Source: Corynebacterium sp. (GTDB taxonomy: Bacteria > Actinomycetota > Actinomycetes > Mycobacteriales > Mycobacteriaceae). Taken from it: DNA of 37,910 bases. The stretch lies in contig NZ_JASLIP010000009.1 of NCBI RefSeq assembly GCF_030152825.1, positions 1 through 37,910 on the forward strand. The letters run 5' to 3'. Position 1 is the first letter of the stretch; each line of letters opens with the position of its first letter. The position numbers and the translations under genes were made by a program. Under the pieces are notes generated by a model, which saw only the letters and a list, made by a program, of their open reading frames with translations, searched no databases and was not told the DNA's origin. This document shows positions 33,418 through 37,910 of this stretch, one piece after another.

Positions 33418-34320
33418 ATGCGAAGTAACTTCATCACCCGCGAGGCCTTCGGTGGGCTGACCCGCAACGCCACCATGACGATCGCGATGATCATCACCAC
33501 CGCGATCTCCCTGGCGCTGCTGGCCACCGGTTTCCTCATGACCACGATGACCGAGCGCACCAAAGACATATACATCGACCGCATCGAGGTCATGGTGCAG
33601 CTCAAGGACGAGGTCTCTGCCGAGGACCCGGAATGCGCGAAGCCGGAGTGCGCCAAGCTTCGCGAACAGCTGGAGGGCGACGAGGGCATCAAATCCGTCA
33701 CCTTCCGCAATAAGCAGCAGTCCTACGACCGCTTCGTGGAGCTATTCCAGGATTCCGACCCGCGTCTCGTCGAGCAGACCAGCAAGGACGCCTTCCCGGC
33801 GGCCTTCCACGTCCGTTTGGAGGACCCGACCGACACCGCACCGATCGACGCGGTGCGCGATAACCCGGTGATTCAGGACGTCGTCGACCAGGGCGAGGAT
33901 CTGCAGGCGGCGACCCGCAACCTGGACTCCATCCGTAACGCGGCGTTCTTCGTCGCTGCTGTGCAGGCGATTGCGGCGATCTTCCTGATCGTGAACATGG
34001 TGCAGATCGCGGCGTACTCGCGCCGGGAGGAAATCAGCATCATGCGCATGGTGGGTGCCTCCCGCTGGTACACCCAGGCACCGTTCGTGCTGGAGGCCAT
34101 CATCGGTGCGGTTATCGGTGCTGTCATCGCGGTGGGCGGAATGCTCGCCGGCAAGGCGCTGGTCGTGGACAAGGCGCTGGACTCGGTCTACCGGGCGAAC
34201 CTGGTGGCAAAGATCACCACCGCCGATATCTGGCTGATGGCTCCGATCCTCGTGATCATCGGTGCTGCGGTGGCTGCGATCACCGCGCAGATCACGCTGC
34301 GGTGGCACGTCAAGAACTAG
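33418..34320 (+). CDS. ftsX: cell division permease FtsX
   Basis: FtsX is the 300-residue membrane partner of FtsE. It has the standard layout of one N-terminal helix (about residues 18-42), a large extracytoplasmic domain (about 43-175) containing two Cys (PECAKPECAK), and three C-terminal helices near 178-200, 220-246 and 273-295. The EEISIMRMVGASRWY loop, which contacts FtsE, is intact. The extracytoplasmic domain in actinobacteria binds RipC-type hydrolases. ATG at 33418 follows AGGAAGG. ftsE lies 29 bp upstream, and smpB begins 124 bp downstream with its own promoter. Confidence 0.95.
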   Translation: MRSNFITREAFGGLTRNATMTIAMIITTAISLALLATGFLMTTMTERTKDIYIDRIEVMVQLKDEVSAEDPECAKPECAKLREQLEGDEGIKSVTFRNKQQSYDRFVELFQDSDPRLVEQTSKDAFPAAFHVRLEDPTDTAPIDAVRDNPVIQDVVDQGEDLQAATRNLDSIRNAAFFVAAVQAIAAIFLIVNMVQIAAYSRREEISIMRMVGASRWYTQAPFVLEAIIGAVIGAVIAVGGMLAGKALVVDKALDSVYRANLVAKITTADIWLMAPILVIIGAAVAAITAQITLRWHVKN

Positions 34321-34444
34321 CGTTTTCCGTGCCGGGGCTGGCTGATGGGGGATCGGCTGGCCCTTCTGCTTTCTCTTAGCTGGGCGCATTCGGCCTCGGC
34401 TCGACTGCTTCGTCGGCCGCGCGGCTGGTAACGTGTGAGCAATC

Positions 34445-34981
34445 ATGGCTAAGAAGAGCACCCCGGTGGATTCCGGGCGATCGAAGGGGAAGAAGGCCTC
34501 CGCACCACGTGTCGGGGGCCCGGCCGTCATTGCCACCAACCGCAAGGCGCGCCACGATTACCACATCCTCGATACCTACGAGTGCGGGGTGGTGCTCGTG
34601 GGTACGGAGGTCAAGGCCCTGCGGGAGGGCAAGGCTAGCCTGGTGGACGCCTATGCCACCATTGATTCCGGGGAAGTATGGCTGCGGGGGATTCACATCC
34701 CGGAGTACTCGCGAGGCAATTATTGGAACCACACGCCACGGCGTGTGCGTAAGCTGCTGCTGCACCGCCGGGAGATCGACTCGTTGATGGGTAAGGTCCG
34801 CGACGGCAACCACACGCTGGTTCCGCTGCAGCTGTATTTCGTGGACGGCAAGCTCAAGTGCGAGTTGGCCCTGGCCCGCGGTAAGCAGGACTACGACAAG
34901 CGCCAGGACATCAAGCGCCGCACCGAGGAGCGCGAGGTGGTTCGCGAACTGGGGCGCAAGATTAAGGGGATGAAGGGCTAG
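34445..34981 (+). CDS. smpB: SsrA-binding protein SmpB
   Basis: SmpB binds tmRNA and delivers it to ribosomes stalled on broken mRNA (trans-translation). The 178-residue protein has the family core: ATNRKARHDYHILDTYECGVVL, GTEVKALREGKASLVDAYA, IPEYSRGNYWNHTPRRVRKLLLHR, and the basic C-terminal tail DIKRRTEEREVVRELGRKIKGMKG that enters the decoding site. A basic, Lys/Ser-rich N-terminal extension of about 28 residues is present. ATG at 34445 lies 10 nt after TAACGT, so a very short leader is likely. Its RNA partner ssrA is encoded 1.15 kb downstream on the same strand. Confidence 0.96.
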   Translation: MAKKSTPVDSGRSKGKKASAPRVGGPAVIATNRKARHDYHILDTYECGVVLVGTEVKALREGKASLVDAYATIDSGEVWLRGIHIPEYSRGNYWNHTPRRVRKLLLHRREIDSLMGKVRDGNHTLVPLQLYFVDGKLKCELALARGKQDYDKRQDIKRRTEEREVVRELGRKIKGMKG

Positions 34982-35017
34982 GCGGCCCGCGGCGTCGAGA
35001 CGAAAGGTGGAAGCGCC

Positions 35018-36085
35018 GTGGAGCACTGGCGGCTTGCTCACCCGAGCCTGGGGTTGATCGAGGTGTGCGTGGGGCAGCCGGCCGAGCTCCGGCGCGTTGA
35101 CCCGGGGTTCCCGCTGCTTAAGAAGGACGACGCCCAATCTGGCGCGGTGGCTGGCTCAGAAGGGTTCGTCGAGCTGGAGGCGCAGGACGGCGGGGCAAAA
35201 GTTGAGGTGGGGGAGCTGCCCGCGCCACGGCCGGCTGAGCATCCGGCCACAGCCCGCGACGAGGGAGAGGAGGAAAGCCCTGATGCGCCTGCGCGTGGAA
35301 GGGCTGCCGAGAAGTGGCAGGCTTTCCTCGAGTACGAGGCACCTCCCGTGGTCGTGTTGCAGCAAGGCATTCCCGTCTACCGGGAGCGCAGCCTGAGCCA
35401 GCGCAAGATCCGGCTGGCGCCGGCGGGGCGTGATCCCAAGCAGGTGGCTGACGGGGAATTTTCCGAAACGCTCGATCCGGGCGTCTCTGCGGCTCCCGCG
35501 ATGTTGAAATTGGACACCGCGTTTTTCGACCGGCATCTCATCCAGGTCGGGGTGAAAACCAAGGACTCCTTCATCTTCTTCGATCCACCGGCCGGTACTC
35601 CCGCAGCGGAGCGTGCCGCGAAGATGGAAGCCTCGCCCGTTCGGCGCTGGCTCTATCCGCTGCTCGGCGGGCTCGGGAAGAGTGGTTGGGCGATTTTCGC
35701 CTTTCTTGTTATGCCGCTCCTTGGCAAGCTCATCGCCGCGCTGCTGGCCCCGATCATCGAGTTTCTGAAACGGCTGATGCCGGATATTGATTGGCCGGAG
35801 ATTCCGTGGCCGCAGATACGGCTCCCAAAGATTCCGTGGCCGGATATTAACTGGCCCACGATCCCGTGGCCGCAGATCAACCTGCCCAGCCTGCCAGAGT
35901 TGCCGGACTGGCTCGTATGGCTTCTGGACCACCCGAAGTTCTGGCTGCCGATCGTGGTGGGCATTGTCGTCGGAATCATCGCGGTGTGCAACGCGCGCCG
36001 GTCGCAGAAGGAAAAGCTGCACTGGCAGCGGCAAAAGATGGCAACGGCGTTGAACGCGCTTTACGAAAAGCGGAAAATGCAGTAA
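35018..36085 (+). CDS. membrane protein with PxIxW pentapeptide repeats, function unknown
   Basis: I do not recognise this 355-residue protein. GTG at 35018 has AAAGGTGG 7 nt upstream, and it follows smpB by 36 bp. Residues 1-210 are hydrophilic, with an acidic, Pro/Ala-rich middle (about 66-100). Two probable membrane helices lie at 223-250 and 307-324. Between them residues 255-295 are built of pentapeptides of the form P-x-I-x-W/L (PDIDW, PEIPW, PQIRL, PKIPW, then PDINW, PTIPW, PQINL, PSLPE), that is, a 20-residue unit duplicated. The C-terminus is basic and probably cytoplasmic. Lying between smpB and ssrA it may share their transcript, but nothing in it suggests a role in trans-translation. 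Confidence 0.8.
   Translation: MEHWRLAHPSLGLIEVCVGQPAELRRVDPGFPLLKKDDAQSGAVAGSEGFVELEAQDGGAKVEVGELPAPRPAEHPATARDEGEEESPDAPARGRAAEKWQAFLEYEAPPVVVLQQGIPVYRERSLSQRKIRLAPAGRDPKQVADGEFSETLDPGVSAAPAMLKLDTAFFDRHLIQVGVKTKDSFIFFDPPAGTPAAERAAKMEASPVRRWLYPLLGGLGKSGWAIFAFLVMPLLGKLIAALLAPIIEFLKRLMPDIDWPEIPWPQIRLPKIPWPDINWPTIPWPQINLPSLPELPDWLVWLLDHPKFWLPIVVGIVVGIIAVCNARRSQKEKLHWQRQKMATALNALYEKRKMQ
35780..35899 (+). repeat. 60-bp tandem duplication encoding PxIxW repeats
   Basis: Positions 35780-35839 and 35840-35899 encode two 20-residue units, each of four P-x-[IL]-x-[WLE] pentapeptides. CCGTGGCC recurs in frame. DNA copies have diverged at wobble positions, so the protein pattern is probably under selection. 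Confidence 0.75.
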
Positions 36086-36088
36086 TCT
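36060..36088 (+). promoter_or_regulatory. candidate promoter of ssrA
   Basis: TTTACG (36060-36065), a 17-bp spacer and TAATCT (36083-36088) would start transcription near 36095, about 36 nt before the mature tmRNA 5' end. The leader contains CCTGCTG...CAGCAGG (36096-36123), a 7-bp hairpin next to the RNase P processing site. The -10 overlaps the stop of the upstream gene. Confidence 0.4.
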
Positions 36089-36130
36089 GAACCATCCTGC
36101 TGAGACGCAACTTCCGCAGCAGGCTTGTAT

Positions 36131-36502
36131 GGGGCCGACATGGTTTCGACTTCGTGCATTGAGCTAGGGGAAGCGTGCCGGTGAAGGCAGATGACCACCG
36201 TAAGCGTCGCTGCAATTTCTAAGCGCCGAGAACACTCAGCGCGACTACGCCCTCGCTGCCTAATTCAGCGACCGCGTGTCTGTCGGCCTAAGCTAGCCTC
36301 TGGCTTAGCACCCGGCATCGTTTAAAGAGGCTGGCTGTGCAGCTAGGTCACTCGAGCTGCACGGGACTTTTTAGAGTGACTGGGCTCATCATCCGGGCTA
36401 GTTCGCGTGACCCGGAGAGCCGAGCAGAGATGACAGTGAACTGCGCACGGAGAAGCCCTGGCGAAGTCGCGAAGGACGCGGGTTCAATTCCCGCCGGCTC
36501 CA
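36131..36502 (+). ncRNA. ssrA: tmRNA (ssrA)
   Basis: This 372-nt transfer-messenger RNA rescues stalled ribosomes. The 5' end GGGGCCGACATGGTTTCGAC and 3' end GGGTTCAATTCCCGCCGGCTCCA are diagnostic: acceptor arms GGGGCCG and CGGCTCC pair, and the T-arm GTTCAA is present. The discriminator is A at 36502, and CCA is not fully encoded. The tag reading frame is 36225-36263, encoding AENTQRDYALAA and TAA; the ALAA end directs tagged proteins to Clp proteases. This resembles the C. glutamicum tag as I remember it. Several pseudoknot-forming repeats lie between tag and 3' end. Confidence 0.97.
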
Positions 36503-36507
36503 CGATT

Positions 36508-36545
36508 GGCTTAACCCCTGGTCATAGCTGACCAGGGGTTAAGCC
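36508..36545. terminator. 17-bp perfect hairpin after ssrA, probable terminator
   Basis: GGCTTAACCCCTGGTCA and its exact complement flank the loop TAGC, beginning 5 bp after the tmRNA. There is no T run on the plus strand (ATTCCTG follows), so termination would rest on stem strength. The minus strand side could also stop the MORN-like gene transcript, which ends at 36622. Confidence 0.55.
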
Positions 36546-36621
36546 ATTCCTGCGCGGTTAAAGAGGCAAATACTCTGGAGTGCTCTGTCTCATACTTCGC
36601 TAGCTGCGGGGCAGCCCGTCC

Positions 36622-36999
36622 TCAGTCCAAGGGGCCGTAGCCTTCGGGCTTGACCATGCGCGGCCAGCCAATTCCAGACTTGGAGATGGTGAATGGTCCG
36701 GAGTGGAGAATCTTCCCTTCTTCGTCGAAGAAGGTCCCGGTCACGGGGTAGGAGGGGCCGTAATACTGCCCATCCTCCGGGTCGTTGTACGTTGCGACCG
36801 ATTTGAGGCGCCCATTGGGATAAAACTCGCAGCCGTAGACGAGTCCCCGGCGCTGGAACGTCCCGACCTTCTTTGGGGTGCCGTCCTCGTAATATTCGAT
36901 GCCGTAGCCTTCGCGGTAGACGTGCCCCGTTTGTGGATCGGTGGTCGTTCCACCGAAATATTTGAGCTCGCCGCTGTCGTAAAAGATCTCGCCGCGCAT
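36622..36999 (-). CDS. small MORN/YwqK-like repeat protein
   Basis: This 125-residue protein has repeated beta-hairpin units of the MORN/YwqK kind: IFYDSGELKYFGG, GYGIEYYEDGTPKKVGTF, CEFYPNGRLKSVATY and GTFFDEEGKILHSGPF. YwqK-type proteins occur as antitoxin or immunity partners and as stand-alone cytosolic proteins; no toxin gene is visible within the window. ATG at 36999 has AAGGAG upstream, with a possible TTGAAC (37053-37058) / TATGTT (37032-37037) promoter at a short 15-bp spacing. No signal peptide is present. It lies just beyond the tmRNA gene, a common site for acquired DNA, and base composition falls beyond it. Confidence 0.75.
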   Translation of the reverse strand: MRGEIFYDSGELKYFGGTTTDPQTGHVYREGYGIEYYEDGTPKKVGTFQRRGLVYGCEFYPNGRLKSVATYNDPEDGQYYGPSYPVTGTFFDEEGKILHSGPFTISKSGIGWPRMVKPEGYGPLD

Positions 37000-37370
37000 T
37001 TCTTCTCCTTGATGTTGGTCGGTTGGGAGACAACATAAAAAGAAGACTCATCGTTCAAGCTGGAGCACCTTGCGCCTCGGCAGGTTGCTGAAGGGTCATC
37101 GAGCTTGTCTCTCGCCTTATCTTTATGAATAGCGCCAGGCTAGCAGCCGGCGGTTGCTTCAGTACTGCCTGGTGAGGTCACTGGATGGTACACCCATGGT
37201 GGGTGATGCTGCGGTAGGTCACAGTTTCGCCCAGCGAGCCGCCGAGCGGGGGAGAACGGGTGAGTTGCCGTTCAGGGCTCTGGGGTGCTGTGAGTAAGTT
37301 CCTGGGGGAATTCCTAAAAGAAGTTGCCTGAGATTAGGGCAAGCGTGATGTTTCAGCAACCATGGATAAA
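37000..37370. other. non-coding stretch between MORN-like gene and AT-rich region
   Basis: No ORF with credible start, ribosome-binding site and codon usage is seen on either strand. The left 60 bp hold the likely promoter of the MORN-like gene. The remainder shows no strong repeat or hairpin. Confidence 0.5.
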
Positions 37371-37386
37371 TGGTGATTTATCACCA
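37371..37386. promoter_or_regulatory. 16-bp perfect palindrome in the AT-rich leader of the Dcu gene
   Basis: TGGTGATTTATCACCA is a perfect palindrome about 360 bp upstream of the Dcu start. It has a CRP/FNR-like TGA...TCA core, but the arms are too close for the usual spacing. It may bind an unidentified regulator. Confidence 0.4.
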
Positions 37387-37664
37387 CTGTTACTGGGGTC
37401 GCTTTTTAGAGAATATGATTTTTTATGATCGGGCGCGGTCGGGTGAAGAGATGTTCTCTGAAGTATTGCCTGACCTGCTGAATTGTCCGGCTTTTCCGGC
37501 TTACGTGATTTTATTGCGTTTCCTAGACCTCGCTAAAGTGACGGTCTGCACATTATGTTCGTCTTGTTTTTCTGTTAATTAGTTGGCTTTATTTTCCGTG
37601 TTATTCTCGACTTCTCGAGGGCGCATTTCGCCCGATTGTTGTGCGATTCATAAGAGTTTGTGAA

Positions 37665-37711
37665 CTTCCATTCGCTCCACATAGGCACTGCGGTTAGTGG
37701 GCGAGTGGAAG
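37665..37711 (+). promoter_or_regulatory. long hairpin in the 5' leader of the Dcu-type gene
   Basis: Left arm 37665-37680 (CTTCCATTCGCTCCAC) pairs with right arm 37697-37711 (GTGGGCGAGTGGAAG) in a 15-bp stem with one bulge and two G-U pairs around a 16-nt loop. It ends 33 nt before the start codon. A smaller GGGCG-CATTT-CGCCC hairpin lies at 37619-37633. The G-U pairs suggest that it works as RNA rather than DNA. Confidence 0.5.
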
Positions 37712-37744
37712 CCGATCCCTCGCTGAGCTGAAAGAAACGCCACC

Positions 37745-37910
37745 ATGATTTGGGTTCACCTACTGATCATCCTCGCAGCCATCGTGCTCGGCGCGAGGTA
37801 CGGGTCCATCGCGATCGGTGCCGCCGGTGGCCTCGGGGTGATCGCCCTGGCGATCGCCGGCGCGCCAGTGACTGGCGACGATATCCCCTTTGACGTCATC
37901 GGCATCATCA
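37745..37910 (+). CDS. N-terminal fragment of a Dcu-type C4-dicarboxylate transporter (cut by window end)
   Basis: The 55 visible residues begin MIWVHLLIILAAIVLGARYG, followed by SIAIGAAGGLGVIALAIAG and DDIPFDVIGII. This order, two hydrophobic segments and then PFDVI, matches the start of anaerobic C4-dicarboxylate transporters of the DcuA/DcuB family, which exchange fumarate, malate, aspartate and succinate. ATG at 37745 has AAAGAAA upstream. The long leader with a hairpin and palindrome hints at regulation, perhaps by oxygen or carbon source, but this is inference. The rest of the gene lies outside the window. Confidence 0.75.
   Translation, partial: MIWVHLLIILAAIVLGARYGSIAIGAAGGLGVIALAIAGAPVTGDDIPFDVIGII

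Noticed and set aside
36131..36545. Prophage or island attachment site at the tmRNA 3' end
   Set aside because: No second copy of the tmRNA 3' sequence and no integrase gene were found inside the window; it remains possible beyond the right edge.
37370..37582. 70-residue open frame MVIYHHCYWGRF... in the AT-rich gap
   Set aside because: No ribosome-binding site, odd Cys/Phe-rich composition, and it overlaps the palindrome at 37371; non-coding leader is the better reading.
1..37910. CRISPR arrays, insertion sequences and transposases
   Set aside because: No regularly spaced direct repeats with unique spacers, no transposase motifs and no terminal inverted repeats flanking a gene were seen. 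The 20-bp GTGGCCGG array is too short-period for CRISPR.

Overview
The window is high-GC actinobacterial DNA and almost certainly comes from a Corynebacterium. The supporting signs are the mctB-mctC monocarboxylate uptake pair with a perfect GlxR-type site, a DtxR-type iron box, a bifunctional proline oxidase, the hisN / IMPase / prfB / ftsE-ftsX / smpB neighbourhood, and a tmRNA tag ending in QRDYALAA. A lipophilic, clinically associated species (C. jeikeium-like) is my guess only.

Layout. 1-3440: the tail of an unknown gene, an LppP/LprE-type lipoprotein, a PepSY membrane protein, a frameshifted siderophore-interacting protein under a DtxR box, and tRNA-Arg(CCT). 3591-5626: mctC and mctB for acetate/pyruvate/propionate uptake. 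5843-8259: a leftward cysQ-thyA-folA cluster (phosphoadenosine recycling, dTMP and tetrahydrofolate synthesis). 8295-14353: rightward DNA repair genes, a 1702-residue Lhr helicase followed by a Nei/Fpg glycosylase. 14354-16288: a long leader and two translationally coupled secreted proteins of unknown function, the first broken by one extra G in a G6 run. 16448-19489: pntA-pntB transhydrogenase. 19747-22278: nagB and pgi, feeding amino sugars and glucose-6-phosphate into fructose-6-phosphate. 22477-24042: a succinate-semialdehyde-type dehydrogenase. 24140-25860: two inositol-phosphatase-fold enzymes (probably hisN plus a paralogue). 25900-27033: prfB. 27030-32648: putA and an AbgT transporter. 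32699-36502: ftsE-ftsX, smpB, a repeat-bearing membrane protein, and ssrA (tmRNA). 36622-36999: a small MORN-like protein. 37000-37744: a long AT-rich non-coding stretch leading into the start of a Dcu-type C4-dicarboxylate transporter cut by the window edge.

Functionally the window mixes housekeeping (nucleotide synthesis, repair, translation termination and ribosome rescue, division) with carbon, proline and redox metabolism. The least explained parts are the secreted gene pair at 14771-16288, the PxIxW-repeat membrane protein between smpB and ssrA, and the tmRNA-distal region. Many genes have a TANNNT-like hexamer 6-8 nt before the start codon and no Shine-Dalgarno sequence, which points to widespread leaderless transcription. 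Two genes carry single extra G bases in G runs, so either sequencing error or recent inactivation has to be considered.
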